Origin: Algoriphagus sp.
GTDB taxonomy: Bacteria > Bacteroidota > Bacteroidia > Cytophagales > Cyclobacteriaceae
DNA length: 64,000 nt
Direction: 5' to 3'
Assembly (NCBI RefSeq): GCF_024305035.1
Contig: NZ_JAMWZB010000017.1
Span: 1-64,000 of the forward strand
In this document: one piece after another, positions 16,899-26,293 of the stretch
Numbering within the stretch: the stretch's first letter is position 1
Layout of the letters: each line of letters begins with the position of its first letter
The notes under the pieces: model-generated
Told to the model about the DNA's origin: nothing
Databases searched by the model: none
What the model saw: the letters and a program-made list of their open reading frames with translations, nothing else
Position numbers and translations under genes: made by a program

Positions 16899-17927
16899 TT
16901 AAAAATGCTTCCAACCTTGGGCTTTGAGCTGAACGGCGGTTCCACTTTTAGTGACCAGAAATTTACCTTCTTCCGGTTTTGAAATATGACCGATAAAGTG
17001 GATGTCGGGATGTTTCTCCAATTTTTTGAAATCTTTTTGATCAATTGTAAACAGCAATTCGTAATCCTCCCCCCCGTTCAGCACGCAGGTGATCGGGTCT
17101 AAATTCAGCTCCACAGCCGTATCAAAAGTTTGCTTATCAATGGGGAGCTTATCCTCATAAATGGTTGCTCCCACCTGGGAGGCTTTGCAGATATGAAAAA
17201 TTTCCGAGGCCAGGCCGTCTGAGATATCCATCATGGAGGTTGGTTTGACTCCCAATTCGCGAAGTTCATGAATAATATCCATTCGTGCATCCGGCTTGAG
17301 TTGTCTTCCGGTGACAATTCCATATTTTTCCAGATCCGGCTTCATGTCGGGGTTGGCTAGGTAGACTTGCTTTTCTCGCTCTAAAATTTGCAAGCCGACC
17401 AAAGCACCTCCCAAATCACCGGTTGCACAAAGAATGTCATTTTCTTTGGCCCCGTTTCGATAGACAATTTGGTCTTTTTTGGCCTCGCCTATGGCTGTAA
17501 TCGAAATAACTAACCCGCCTCTTGAAGCCGTCGTATCCCCTCCAACCAAGTCCACTCCGTAATGCTCACAAGCCGCATGAATTCCTGAATAAAGGGCATC
17601 CACTGCCTCCACTGAAAAACGATTGGACAGGGCAAGGGAAACAGTGATTTGTTTGGGAATCGCATTCATGGCTGCGATGTCAGAAATATTCACCGCTACT
17701 GCCTTAAAACCTACATGAGGAAGGGGTGCGTAGGATAAATCAAAGTGGACTCCTTCGAGTAGCAAATCAGTAGTCACCACTTTTACCCCCTCCCCTGCAT
17801 CAATCACAGCGGCATCATCCCCTATCCCTTTGATGGTGGATGGGTTTTTGATCAGCACTTTTTCATTCAAATGATCAATGAGTCCAAACTCACCGATTTC
17901 GCTTATTTCTGTTCTTTTTTCTGACAT
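16899..17927 (-). CDS. thiL: Thiamine-monophosphate kinase
   Basis: ThiL phosphorylates thiamine monophosphate to the active cofactor thiamine diphosphate. The product of about 342 residues carries the N-terminal GIGDDAAVI metal/ATP motif, TTDLLLEGVHFDL, DLVGGDTTAS, the glycine-rich LCATGDLGGALVGL and SMMDISDGLASE, then LNGGEDYELLFTI near the end, all typical of the PurM/ThiL fold. A TTG at 17948 would add seven residues, but the ATG at 17927 (MSEKRTE) fits the family better. No thiamine riboswitch or other thi gene is near. The 3' end abuts an integrase relic. Confidence 0.93.
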   Translation of the reverse strand: MSEKRTEISEIGEFGLIDHLNEKVLIKNPSTIKGIGDDAAVIDAGEGVKVVTTDLLLEGVHFDLSYAPLPHVGFKAVAVNISDIAAMNAIPKQITVSLALSNRFSVEAVDALYSGIHAACEHYGVDLVGGDTTASRGGLVISITAIGEAKKDQIVYRNGAKENDILCATGDLGGALVGLQILEREKQVYLANPDMKPDLEKYGIVTGRQLKPDARMDIIHELRELGVKPTSMMDISDGLASEIFHICKASQVGATIYEDKLPIDKQTFDTAVELNLDPITCVLNGGEDYELLFTIDQKDFKKLEKHPDIHFIGHISKPEEGKFLVTKSGTAVQLKAQGWKHF

Positions 17928-18100
17928 GCTTAAACTTATTTGTTTCAATTCCCTGGTTTTGCCTTTTCTTTTAATGAAACTCTTGATTCAAACCTCCCTT
18001 GCACGCACTCCCCATTTTTAGGGTCATTTTGCGTCAATGGGTGGCCGAAGGTTTTTCAACTCTCCGCTTTTTGACTTTCACCCTTAGTTCTATTCAGCGA

Positions 18101-18502
18101 TTACTTTTTTTCTTGGCAAAGCTCCACCAACACCCCATGGGTAGTTCGGGGATGCAAAAATACAACTAATTTATTGTCGGCTCCCTCCTTGGGCGTTTCA
18201 TTTAGTATTTCAAAGCCTTCAGCCTTCAATCGTGCCACTTCAGCCTGTATATCCTCCACATCAAAAGCAATATGATGCACTCCGGGAGACTTTTTCTCCA
18301 AATATTTGGCGATGGCACTTTCAGGACGCGTGGCCTGTAACAATTCCACCTTGGTTTCACCGACTTGAAAAAATGAAGTTTCCACTGCCTCTCCTTCGAC
18401 CCGTTCGGTTTTGAAATGTTTCTTTCCCAAAAGTTTGGCAAAAAGCGCATTGGATTCGTGTAAATCCTGAACCGCTATTCCGATATGTTCGATTTTCCTC
18501 AT
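18101..18502 (-). CDS. mce: Methylmalonyl-CoA epimerase
   Basis: This protein of 133 residues of the glyoxalase/VOC fold interconverts (2R)- and (2S)-methylmalonyl-CoA in propionate metabolism. It has the two beta-alpha-beta-beta-beta halves: IEHIGIAVQDL at the start and GVHHIAFDVEDI in the middle, with the metal ligands His6, a His of the HH pair, and the C-terminal Glu of GVLVELCQ. The frame is open much further upstream, but only the part from the ATG at 18502 has epimerase sequence. The rest is antisense to the iscA-type gene. It is divergent from that gene. A propionyl-CoA-type carboxylase subunit is encoded at 38040-39662. Confidence 0.92.
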   Translation of the reverse strand: MRKIEHIGIAVQDLHESNALFAKLLGKKHFKTERVEGEAVETSFFQVGETKVELLQATRPESAIAKYLEKKSPGVHHIAFDVEDIQAEVARLKAEGFEILNETPKEGADNKLVVFLHPRTTHGVLVELCQEKK

Positions 18503-18514
18503 GGTTATAATTCG

Positions 18515-18522
18515 TATATTTG
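18515..18522 (+). promoter_or_regulatory. -7 element for the iscA-type gene
   Basis: TATATTTG matches TAnnTTTG and lies 72 bp before the ATG at 18594, in the mce-iscA divergent gap. No good -33 TTTG is found at the usual distance, so this is a weak call. Confidence 0.3.
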
Positions 18523-18593
18523 TCCGTGAATCTTTTTGGATGGCTGTTTGTTTCCCATCTGAAATCATTAAGAAGACGTAAAGATAAAAATAT

Positions 18594-18920
18594 ATGATCA
18601 TCGTTTCTGAGAAAGCCAAAGAGCGAATTTTGGAGCTGAAAAAAGAAGAAGGCCGGGCTGAACATGAAAACATCCGCGTATCTGTCAAAGGAGGGGGATG
18701 CTCCGGATTGATGTATGATTTGGGTTTTGATGGAGATACGGTAGAAACCGACCATGTGTTTGAGGACAAAGGAATCAAAATCATCGTAGATCGAAAAAGT
18801 TTATTGTACCTGGCAGGAACTACGTTGGAGTTTTCCGATGGACTCAATGGTAAAGGATTTCAATTTGTCAATCCCAATGCCAGCCGAACCTGCGGGTGTG
18901 GAGAAAGTTTCTCAATATAA
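18594..18920 (+). CDS. Iron-sulfur cluster assembly protein, IscA/ErpA type
   Basis: This A-type Fe-S carrier of 108 residues has all three ligand cysteines: Cys36 in VKGGGCSGLMYDLGF and Cys100/Cys102 in the terminal CGCG. Such proteins bind a [2Fe-2S]/[4Fe-4S] cluster or iron and deliver it to apo-enzymes. Its first 250 bp are antisense to the unused upstream extension of the mce frame. A strong terminator follows. A second, incomplete IscA-like protein is encoded at 30782-31096. No sufBCDS or iscS gene is in the window. Confidence 0.9.
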   Translation: MIIVSEKAKERILELKKEEGRAEHENIRVSVKGGGCSGLMYDLGFDGDTVETDHVFEDKGIKIIVDRKSLLYLAGTTLEFSDGLNGKGFQFVNPNASRTCGCGESFSI

Positions 18921-18945
18921 GGGGTCCTTCTTCGCTTGATACCAT

Positions 18946-18979
18946 AAAGGCAATCCACTTGGGGTTGCCTTTTCTTTTT
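18946..18979 (+). terminator. Rho-independent terminator after the iscA-type gene
   Basis: An 8-bp perfect stem, AAAGGCAA (18946-18953) and TTGCCTTT (18965-18972), with an 11-base loop is followed by a T-rich tail (TTCTTTTTG). Confidence 0.8.
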
Positions 18980-19014
18980 GTGTAAAACTCTGTTTCAAAA
19001 TTAGCTCCATTCCT

Positions 19015-19022
19015 TACCTTTG
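19015..19022 (+). promoter_or_regulatory. -7 element for the gcvT operon
   Basis: TACCTTTG fits the consensus TAnnTTTG exactly and lies 25 bp before the gcvT ATG, right after the preceding terminator. The -33 region (TGTTTC) is a weak match. Confidence 0.45.
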
Positions 19023-19047
19023 CCTTTCGAAAAAACCGAACCCAAAC

Positions 19048-20142
19048 ATGGAAACCCCTATCAAAAATATCCCTCTAAATGATCTTCATGTCGCGCTAGG
19101 CGGCAAAATGGTGCCTTTTGCAGGTTACCATATGCCGGTACGCTATAGCTCAGATAATGAGGAGCACCTTTGTGTCAGAAATGGAGTCGGTGTTTTTGAT
19201 GTTTCCCACATGGGTGAGTTTTTTGTGGAAGGCCCTCAGGCTCTAGCCTTAATTCAAAAAGTAACCTCCAATGACGCCTCAAAACTGGTCATTGGACAGG
19301 CGCAATATTCTTGCTTTCCCAATGAAAAGGGCGGAATTGTAGACGACTTGATCGTGTACAAATTCGAAGAAGAAAAATACCTGCTGGTCGTCAATGCCTC
19401 CAATATTGAAAAGGACTGGGCCTGGATCAATGCGCACAATACCATGGGTGCCCAACTGACCAATGCCTCGGATGAGTACTGTCTTTTTGCCGTGCAAGGT
19501 CCCAAAGCCATTGAGGCGGTTCAATCCCTCACTCCCGTCAATCTCTCGGAAATCAAATTCTATCACTTCACGCTCGGAGAATTCGCAGGAGTCCAGGAGG
19601 TCATTATCTCAGGAACCGGTTATACCGGTGCCGGAGGCTTTGAAATTTATGTGAAAAATGCAGATGCGGAAAAAGTATGGAAAGCAATTTTTGAAGCCGG
19701 AAAAGCTTTTGACATCAAGCCGATCGGTTTGGGAGCCAGAGATACCCTTCGAATGGAAATGGGGTATTGCCTTTATGGCAATGACATCACGGACGAAACC
19801 TCTCCTATTGAAGCTGGTTTAGGCTGGATCACCAAATTCACCAAAGATTTTATCAATTCCGAAGCCCTGAAAAAGCAAAAGGAAGAAGGGGTCTCCAGAA
19901 AATTAGTCGGATTTATCATGCAGGAAAGAGGGATTCCGAGAGGCCATTATCCAATCGTGGACGCTGAAGGCAATCCCATCGGAGAAGTCACCTCAGGAAC
20001 TCAATCTCCGTCTATGGGGGTGGGCATTGGCCTAGGTTATGTCAAAACGGCTTTTAGTAAACCGGGAACGGAAATCTTTATCCAAGTCAGAAACAAAAAC
20101 CTAAAAGCCCAAGTCGAAAAATTGCCGCTTTTCAACCGATGA
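19048..20142 (+). CDS. gcvT: Aminomethyltransferase, glycine cleavage system T protein
   Basis: GcvT (364 residues) transfers the methylene group of the aminomethyl-lipoyl H protein to tetrahydrofolate and releases ammonia. Family marks are [13 protein letters not shown] near the N-terminus, the [10 protein letters not shown] folate-site motif, FAVQGPKA, the [15 protein letters not shown] segment and the [19 protein letters not shown] block containing the conserved Asp and Arg, with a C-terminal OB-like domain ([11 protein letters not shown]). It is first in an operon with comB, with which it overlaps by four bases (ATGA). The other gcv genes are not in the window, as is usual in Bacteroidota. 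Confidence 0.95.
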   Translation: METPIKNIPLNDLHVALGGKMVPFAGYHMPVRYSSDNEEHLCVRNGVGVFDVSHMGEFFVEGPQALALIQKVTSNDASKLVIGQAQYSCFPNEKGGIVDDLIVYKFEEEKYLLVVNASNIEKDWAWINAHNTMGAQLTNASDEYCLFAVQGPKAIEAVQSLTPVNLSEIKFYHFTLGEFAGVQEVIISGTGYTGAGGFEIYVKNADAEKVWKAIFEAGKAFDIKPIGLGARDTLRMEMGYCLYGNDITDETSPIEAGLGWITKFTKDFINSEALKKQKEEGVSRKLVGFIMQERGIPRGHYPIVDAEGNPIGEVTSGTQSPSMGVGIGLGYVKTAFSKPGTEIFIQVRNKNLKAQVEKLPLFNR

Positions 20143-20843
20143 ATACCCTAGAAGTATGTTTCAGTCCGGAGTTGATTCATTTGCATGAGTTGCAAGGGAA
20201 AATTGTGGTGGTCGTAGATATTTTTCGAGCTACCTCCACGATGATCGCCGCCTTAGCCAATGGCATTGAAGAGATCAGTACCTTTGCTGATCTGGATGCT
20301 TGCAAAGAAATGAAGGCTCAGGGGTATTTGATTGCTGGGGAACGAAATGGGCAAACCCTGGAGGGCTTTGATCTGGGTAATTCTCCGGTGGCTTTTTTAA
20401 AATCTGATTTTTCCGGCCAAAAACTGGCCATGACCACGACAAATGGAACCTTGGCTATTTCCCAATCCAATTCGGCAGATGAAATTTTGATTGGGGCTTT
20501 CCCCAACTTATCGGCCACCATTACCTATCTCCAAAAGCAGAAAAAAGATGTGCTCATACACTGTGCAGGATGGAAAGGGAGATTCAATCTGGAAGACTCA
20601 CTCTATGCGGGTGCTTTGATCAAATCCTTGGAATCAAGCCATCAGGCTGATGAAGATGGGGCTTTGGCCATGAAATCCCTTTTTGAAAAAGAAGGACACC
20701 AGATGAAGGCTTATTTGAGCCAAGCTTCCCACGCCAAGCGGCTACAAAACCACGGAATTGAGCAGGATATTGATTTTTGCCTGACCTTGGATTTGTATGA
20801 GCTGGTGGGAAAAGTGGAAAATGGAAAAGTAAGCGCATGCTAG
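20139..20843 (+). CDS. comB: 2-phosphosulfolactate phosphatase (ComB family)
   Basis: ComB hydrolyses 2-phosphosulfolactate to sulfolactate, a step of coenzyme M synthesis in archaea that is also found in many bacteria without coenzyme M. The 234-residue product shows [20 protein letters not shown], the LAGERN-like [17 protein letters not shown], and MTTTNGT followed by GAFPNLSA, then [18 protein letters not shown], all conserved in the family. Overlap with gcvT by ATGA indicates coupling. In Bacteroidota the physiological role is unclear. Sulfolactate or sulfonolipid-related metabolism is possible but not shown by the neighbours. Confidence 0.85.
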   Translation: MNTLEVCFSPELIHLHELQGKIVVVVDIFRATSTMIAALANGIEEISTFADLDACKEMKAQGYLIAGERNGQTLEGFDLGNSPVAFLKSDFSGQKLAMTTTNGTLAISQSNSADEILIGAFPNLSATITYLQKQKKDVLIHCAGWKGRFNLEDSLYAGALIKSLESSHQADEDGALAMKSLFEKEGHQMKAYLSQASHAKRLQNHGIEQDIDFCLTLDLYELVGKVENGKVSAC

Positions 20844-20917
20844 GGTAAACTCCTCTGCTTTTGGTTGAGAATTTTCCAAAAAATGCTGGTAATTTACCCC
20901 TTCAATCCAACCCGTCC

Positions 20918-22462
20918 ATGATGAAGAATCTGCTAGGCATTGCCCTGATCCTACTTTTGATTTCCTGTCACCAGGAAAAAAAGCTTCCTAAAATAGCCAT
21001 AGCTGGCTTGGCAATCGAGTCCAGTACCTTTTCTCCTGCCCGATCTACAGCTGAATCCTTCAAAGCCAGAACCGGCCCGGCGGTATTTGATTACTACCCT
21101 TTTTTAGCTGACAGTAGCCAAAACAGAGCAAGAGCCCACTGGTTCCCTACGTTACGCGGACATGCAATTCCGGGCGGAATGGTTACCCGGGATGCCTATG
21201 ATTCCTTGGTGAAAATCACGCTGGAAATGCTGAAAGAAAATCTACCCTACGATGGGTTGTTTTTTGACATTCACGGAGCAATGAGCGTGGAAGGACTCGA
21301 TGATCCTGAAGGCGACTTTATCCGAAAAGTACGAGCCATTATCGGTACAGAAACCCTGATTTCCACCTCCATGGATTTACACGGGAACGTTTCTAGAACC
21401 TTGGCAGAGCATACCGACCTGATTACTTGCTACCGCATGGCTCCCCATGAGGATGCCATGGAATCCAAGCAACGTGCAGTCGAAAATCTCTTGGATCGTT
21501 TGGAATCTGGAAAAGGAAAACCAGCCTACAAAGCCTGGATTCCAGTTCCCATTTTACTCCCCGGAGAAAAAACCAGTACGCGAATCGAACCCGGAAAATC
21601 ACTTTATGCCCAAGTGGATCCCCAGACCCAAAAGGAAGGCGTCATTGACGCGGCTATCTGGATTGGATATGCCTGGGCCGATGAACCCCGAAATCATGCC
21701 GTGGTCATGGTCACCGGTGATGATGAAAATCAGGTGAAAGAAAGTGCCGAATACTTGGCAAAAAGCTTTTGGGAGGTACGAAATGAGTTCGAATTTGTTG
21801 CTCCGGTGGCCTATTTGGATGAAAGTCTGGAAATGGCTTTGACCAGTGATCAGAAGCCATTCGTGATTTCAGATATGGGAGACAACCCTACTGCCGGCGG
21901 TGCAGGGGATGTCACTTGGACTTTAAATGAACTGCTAAAACGTCCCGAATTTCAATCCGAATCGGGTCCAGAGTTGATTTATGCCTCTATTCCTGGGCCT
22001 GAATTAATTCAGAAAGCCAAAAATGCTCCAATCGGAGAAGAAATTTCGGGAAAGGTCGGAGCTATGGTCGATGACCGGTTCGCACCCCCCATTGAACTGA
22101 AAGGCAAACTCCTGGCTTTAAAGGAAGGAGATACCGATGCAAAAACAGAGGCCGTGGTCCAAGTGGGCTCGCTCAAAGTAATCGTCACCGAACAGCGAAA
22201 ACCCTATCACCAGGAACATGATTTTACTGATTTGGGATTAAACCCAAGAGAAACGGATATCCTGGTAGTCAAAATTGGGTACTTGGTCCCTGAATTATAT
22301 GAATTGCGAGGAGACTGGATTATGGCCTTAACTCCCGGGGGTGTAGATCAGGATTTAGAGCGGTTGGGCTACCAACGGATTCAGCGCCCGATGTTTCCAC
22401 TCGATCCGGATATGGCCGACCCTGATTTGTCAGTTAGATGGATTAAGGCTTCTAACGATTGA
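20918..22462 (+). CDS. M81-family (MlrC-like) metallopeptidase, lipoprotein
   Basis: MlrC was first described as the enzyme that opens the last step of microcystin degradation, and the M81 family is broader. This protein (about 514 residues) has a lipoprotein signal MKNLLGIALILLLISC with Cys17, so it acts in the envelope. Visible motifs are AIESSTFSP, GLFFDIHGAMSVEGLDDPEG, STSMDLHGNVS, CYRMAPHEDAMES (zinc-site residues Asp/His) and ISDMGDNPTAGGAGD. The C-terminal MlrC_C domain is complete. A TTG at 20861 opens the frame earlier, but ATG 20918 gives a proper signal peptide. It follows comB by 74 bp and is closed by a strong terminator. Substrate unknown. Confidence 0.85.
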   Translation: MMKNLLGIALILLLISCHQEKKLPKIAIAGLAIESSTFSPARSTAESFKARTGPAVFDYYPFLADSSQNRARAHWFPTLRGHAIPGGMVTRDAYDSLVKITLEMLKENLPYDGLFFDIHGAMSVEGLDDPEGDFIRKVRAIIGTETLISTSMDLHGNVSRTLAEHTDLITCYRMAPHEDAMESKQRAVENLLDRLESGKGKPAYKAWIPVPILLPGEKTSTRIEPGKSLYAQVDPQTQKEGVIDAAIWIGYAWADEPRNHAVVMVTGDDENQVKESAEYLAKSFWEVRNEFEFVAPVAYLDESLEMALTSDQKPFVISDMGDNPTAGGAGDVTWTLNELLKRPEFQSESGPELIYASIPGPELIQKAKNAPIGEEISGKVGAMVDDRFAPPIELKGKLLALKEGDTDAKTEAVVQVGSLKVIVTEQRKPYHQEHDFTDLGLNPRETDILVVKIGYLVPELYELRGDWIMALTPGGVDQDLERLGYQRIQRPMFPLDPDMADPDLSVRWIKASND

Positions 22463-22486
22463 TAAGCTGAAGCGATTTGAATCAAC

Positions 22487-22525
22487 AGGCTGTCTTGGGA
22501 TAAACCGTAAGACAGCCTTTTTATT
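22487..22525 (+). terminator. Rho-independent terminator after the M81 gene
   Basis: Perfect 10-bp stem AGGCTGTCTT (22487-22496) / AAGACAGCCT (22509-22518), loop of 12 bases, followed by TTTTATTT. It overlaps the 3' end of the convergent mazG-like gene. Confidence 0.85.
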
Positions 22526-22868
22526 TCAGCTTTTCGTTTTCTTTATGCCGGTCAGCATCCCTAATCGTTTTCTTTTTCAGATTTTTGTGGAAAGCAGTAG
22601 TCAAATCCACCCCGGTCTGATTAGCCAAGCAAATCAAAACCCACAGAATATCTGCCATTTCATCTCCCAGTTCCTTTCCTTTATCCGACTCTTTAAAAGA
22701 CTGCTCTCCATAGGTTCGGGACATCAGCCGGGCCAATTCCCCTACTTCCTCCATAAGGATGGTCATATTGGTGAGCTCGTTAAAATAGCGAACCCCCACT
22801 GTTTTGATCCAATGATCCACTTGATTTTGAGCTTCCGAAATAGTCAGCTCTTTATTTTCACCATTCAT
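22521..22868 (-). CDS. MazG-like nucleotide pyrophosphohydrolase
   Basis: This single-domain all-alpha NTP-PPase of 115 residues of the MazG/RS21-C6 type should cleave non-canonical or excess NTPs/dNTPs to NMP and pyrophosphate. The metal-binding pattern ExxEE...ExxD is present: EEVGE (40-44) and DEMADILW (69-76) with Glu70 and Asp73. It is one-domain, unlike the two-domain E. coli MazG. It is convergent with the M81 gene and divergent from the alcohol dehydrogenase. The biological substrate is not evident from the context. Confidence 0.88.
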   Translation of the reverse strand: MNGENKELTISEAQNQVDHWIKTVGVRYFNELTNMTILMEEVGELARLMSRTYGEQSFKESDKGKELGDEMADILWVLICLANQTGVDLTTAFHKNLKKKTIRDADRHKENEKLK

Positions 22869-22945
22869 CCTGATTCTGTTAAATACCCGATAAATTAACT
22901 AAGAAAAAGTCGAAGGGATTGGGTAATTTTCTAAAAAAAGAAGAG

Positions 22946-23986
22946 ATGAAGGCATTGATGTACGAGCAATTTCAGGCTAGGCCAACCATCCAAACCCTAA
23001 ATGATCCCAAACTGAGTGAGGATGGAGTCATCATCGAAGTAAAGGCTACCGGCCTTTGCCGCTCAGACTGGCATGGATGGATGGGCCATGATCAGGATAT
23101 TGAGCTGCCTCATGTCCCGGGTCATGAATTTTCAGGGCTGATCGTTGAGGTAGGAAAACTGGTGAAAAAATGGAAACCCGGCGACCGGGTGACTGTTCCC
23201 TTTGTGTGTGCTTGTGGCGTCTGTCCTACTTGCCATTCAGGGAATCAGCAGGTCTGCAATGATCAATTTCAGCCGGGTTTTACCCATTGGGGATCGTTTG
23301 CTGAATTCGTCAAAATCGATCGAGCCGATACGAATTTGGTGGCATTGCCGGAAGAAATAAGCTTCGATACGGCTGCGAGTTTGGGTTGTCGCTTCGCAAC
23401 TTCTTTCCGGGCAATTGTCGATCAGGGAAAAGTAAGTGCTGGCCAATGGGTAGCTGTATTTGGCTGTGGTGGAGTGGGCCTCTCGGCCATTATGATTGCC
23501 AAAGCAGTTGGGGCAAGAGTGATCGGTATTGACATTTCGGCGAATCAGCTCAACTTAGCCAAAGCCCTAGGAGCTGACTTCTTGATCAATTCAAAAGAAA
23601 CCACAGAGGTGGCAGCAAGCATTTTAGAACTCACCAAAGGAGGAGTTCAGGTTTCCATAGATGCTTTGGGAAATAGCCGGGTGGCTTATCAATCCGTAAG
23701 TAGCCTTCAAAAAAGAGGAAAACATATTCAAGTAGGATTACTGTTGGATACCGAAAAAGACACCTTGCTTCCCATGAATTTGGTCATTGCCAAGGAACTG
23801 GAAATTGTAGGAAGTCATGGCATGCAGGCTTGGAGATATCCGGAAATGATCCGCATGATCCTAACAGACAAATTACATCCAGAGAAATTAATTGGGAAAA
23901 CGATTAGCTTAGAACAAGCCGTTGATGCCCTACCTGCCATGAACCGCTTCGAAAGTGAAGGAATCACCCTAATTAATCAATTTTAA
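22946..23986 (+). CDS. Zinc-dependent alcohol dehydrogenase (MDR family)
   Basis: This medium-chain dehydrogenase of 346 residues has the catalytic zinc ligands Cys38 (TGLCRSDWHG), His60 and Glu61 (VPGHEFSG), and a structural-zinc lobe with Cys90, Cys93, Cys96 and Cys104. The NAD(P)-binding Rossmann motif VFGCGGVGLSA is followed by the acidic VIGIDIS that favours NAD. The frame opens at a TTG at 22919, but the ATG at 22946 is preceded by a purine-rich AAAAAAAGAAGAG and starts the conserved MKALMYEQF strand. Substrate specificity cannot be told. It stands alone and is convergent with the Gcr-type gene. Confidence 0.9.
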   Translation: MKALMYEQFQARPTIQTLNDPKLSEDGVIIEVKATGLCRSDWHGWMGHDQDIELPHVPGHEFSGLIVEVGKLVKKWKPGDRVTVPFVCACGVCPTCHSGNQQVCNDQFQPGFTHWGSFAEFVKIDRADTNLVALPEEISFDTAASLGCRFATSFRAIVDQGKVSAGQWVAVFGCGGVGLSAIMIAKAVGARVIGIDISANQLNLAKALGADFLINSKETTEVAASILELTKGGVQVSIDALGNSRVAYQSVSSLQKRGKHIQVGLLLDTEKDTLLPMNLVIAKELEIVGSHGMQAWRYPEMIRMILTDKLHPEKLIGKTISLEQAVDALPAMNRFESEGITLINQF

Positions 23987-24011
23987 ACCTAAATAAACCC
24001 CTTCACATACC

Positions 24012-26171
24012 TTAATCTTTTGTAGGTCTTACTTTTTCATTTTCATCCGATGAATGGGGTGGACTTTTTTCTTCGTTTTCCAAAAACTCATTTTCTGGCT
24101 TTTTCTTGAGCTTAGAGGGCCTGGGCGGAAAGAAGAACTCAGATGGACGGTACAAAAACCACACAAAAATTGTCCGAATCAATTTCCGGGTTTCTTTGAA
24201 ATTCACGCCCCGAGACTTAATGGCAACAAAAATTGCCAAGGAGAAACTCACCAGAAAATTCATCAACCCAATAAAAAATATTCCCAGAATGGACATGAAA
24301 ACCTGATAGTCATTTAAGCGATCTCCGATGGAAGCCACCGCAAGTCCAAAATTCCCCGAGGAAAAGGTGATGTGCCGAATATCCAAAGGCAGCCCCAAAA
24401 TGTATCCAATCGTCCCGGTGGAACCCAAAAATATCCCTAAGAAGAAATTTCCCATCAAGCTTCCCAGATTCTGATCAATGTAATTTCCAAATCTGACCAT
24501 CCGGGTTTTTCCAAAAATCTTTACCAGAAACTTGTGCTGTTGGATGCGCTGAGGAATCTTATTGTAGACACTTTTATTGTCGTAATAGCCTGAAATCAAT
24601 CCGGATAAAAACAAGAAAACACCGGCGATTCCAGCATGGAAAATAGCGTAACTGTCAAAAGGATGCAGTTCATTGATTAAAGTCATCGCCTTATCCGGAC
24701 CTGCTACATCCTCCCCGGTGTACCAATAGTAGCCGTAGGCAATCATAAAGGCCACCGGAAAGGCAACCACCACGTTCCCTACGAAGGCAATAAATTGACT
24801 TCTGGAAAGTCTGAGAATCACCTCGGCCAGATTTTCAATGGCTTTGTCCTTGGGTTTGGTAACCTCATCGAGTGCCGCGGCTAATTTTGAGGCGGTCATG
24901 GCCGGTTGTTTGGTAGCCAAGGTCGAATGGGAAACATGGATACCGATGAAGCCCAGGGAGTAATTCATACTGTACAAGAAGGCCTCTCCAAAGGGCGATG
25001 CTTTCATGTAATAGATGAACACCTTGAAAATGCTTAAAAATCCAACAATCAAGCCCCCTCCCATGGCTTTAAAAAGCATTTTAAACCAATCGGATGCCGT
25101 ATTGGCTATGTAGTGCTCTCCTGTTCTTCCCGCATGCTCGGTGACCTGAAATGCCAGTAATCGGACATTGGTATCAAAATGATCCTGAAGCGAATTTTTC
25201 TTATTCTCTGAGTAAACTAAGGCTTTTAATAATTCGATCTCGGACTCAAATTCAGCTGCATCATCGACCTGTACGGCCAACTTCATCAGGGTACGAAGCC
25301 GATTGATATTTTGATTGATTCGGTTGAGCAAATAAGTCAAACTAATATCTGCCCCAAATCGCCGTTTATTTTTCCGAATCAAATTGACATAGTCAGCACA
25401 TTGACTCAGCATCACCAAGATCTGCTTATAATCCGCATTTTTGCTGGTCCGATCAAAATGGACATCGGTCTGATAAGCGTCCAGGTAATCGAAAATCTCT
25501 TTATTTTGGACTACAAACGGGGAATCAAACTCCTCCAACTCGGGCAACTTAGCCAAAATCTCAGGCTCCAGCCCCATGGCAGCCACACGCTGCGAAACCA
25601 CCAAAATGCTGTTTAGCAGGTGGGTGGTCAATCGGGAATCCAATTCAAGCTGCTCCAACTCAACCAGATCAAACTCACGAAAAAGCGTAGCCCAGCCTTC
25701 ACGGGCTATGCTCCTGACCCATTTGTAATCCCAACTTTGATGAAAAATTTCATTAAAAGTCTCAGTATGGTCGGTTTCTCCATAAAGTCGGGGCAAAAAC
25801 CAGGAGTTGATCCGGTCAAAGGCCTCGGTAAAAAATCCCTTTCCCGTCTGAATACCTGAATCGGTAACCAGCTGAACAAATTGACGTGAGGCGATAAATT
25901 TGCGAAGGTAAGCCTTGAATCTATCCTTTTGGTCGGGATAATTACGAATCTCCAGAATTAGGTTGGCAAGATTCTCCTCGGCCAATTCCGGTTTTCCTTT
26001 TGGAGGACGGATCCTGTCAATCAACCAAACCAGTCCCAGCGATGAGCCCAAATTCTCCAATTTATTTACTTTCTCCACCAGTTTTGGAAAAGTCATGCGG
26101 TTTAGGTTTGAGGTTTGAAAAGAGTTCAAATTTAAGTTTTCTTTTTTATTGGATTGAAATAAAAAATTCAT
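24012..26171 (-). CDS. SpecificRecomb/Gcr-family membrane protein
   Basis: The product has 719 residues. It belongs to the family labelled site-specific recombinase (Gcr, COG4389) after an early Neisseria report, but the sequence has several membrane helices in the C-terminal half (IVGFLSIFKVFIYYMKAS, FVGNVVVAFPVAFMIAYGY, LGSTGTIGYILGL, SILGIFFIGLMNFLVSFSLA) and no recombinase active site. The N-terminal 330 residues are helical and cytosolic. The C-terminus is highly charged with proline-rich, lysine-rich stretches. I would call it a membrane protein of unknown role. It is transcribed alone, 122 bp after the ABC gene on the same strand. Confidence 0.75.
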   Translation of the reverse strand: MNFLFQSNKKENLNLNSFQTSNLNRMTFPKLVEKVNKLENLGSSLGLVWLIDRIRPPKGKPELAEENLANLILEIRNYPDQKDRFKAYLRKFIASRQFVQLVTDSGIQTGKGFFTEAFDRINSWFLPRLYGETDHTETFNEIFHQSWDYKWVRSIAREGWATLFREFDLVELEQLELDSRLTTHLLNSILVVSQRVAAMGLEPEILAKLPELEEFDSPFVVQNKEIFDYLDAYQTDVHFDRTSKNADYKQILVMLSQCADYVNLIRKNKRRFGADISLTYLLNRINQNINRLRTLMKLAVQVDDAAEFESEIELLKALVYSENKKNSLQDHFDTNVRLLAFQVTEHAGRTGEHYIANTASDWFKMLFKAMGGGLIVGFLSIFKVFIYYMKASPFGEAFLYSMNYSLGFIGIHVSHSTLATKQPAMTASKLAAALDEVTKPKDKAIENLAEVILRLSRSQFIAFVGNVVVAFPVAFMIAYGYYWYTGEDVAGPDKAMTLINELHPFDSYAIFHAGIAGVFLFLSGLISGYYDNKSVYNKIPQRIQQHKFLVKIFGKTRMVRFGNYIDQNLGSLMGNFFLGIFLGSTGTIGYILGLPLDIRHITFSSGNFGLAVASIGDRLNDYQVFMSILGIFFIGLMNFLVSFSLAIFVAIKSRGVNFKETRKLIRTIFVWFLYRPSEFFFPPRPSKLKKKPENEFLENEEKSPPHSSDENEKVRPTKD

Positions 26172-26293
26172 GGGTTTAAACCCTTCCTTTAGAATTTCAT
26201 GTTTTTCGAAATATAAGCCCAGCTATTGGGAAGCCTTCCAATGCATGATCAACTAAAAATCTCAGAAAATGATTTTAGAAATCCGCTCGTTTT

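Noticed and set aside
16802..17044. Minus-strand 80-codon frame ending near the thiL stop
   Set aside because: It is read in another frame of thiL and of the integrase fragment, and it has no domain-like sequence.
18503..18847. Upstream extension of the mce frame
   Set aside because: The sequence is antisense to the iscA-type gene and lacks epimerase similarity. The ATG at 18502 begins the family sequence.
24012..26171. Site-specific recombinase function for the Gcr-type protein
   Set aside because: The label is historic. The protein has several membrane helices and no serine or tyrosine recombinase active site.
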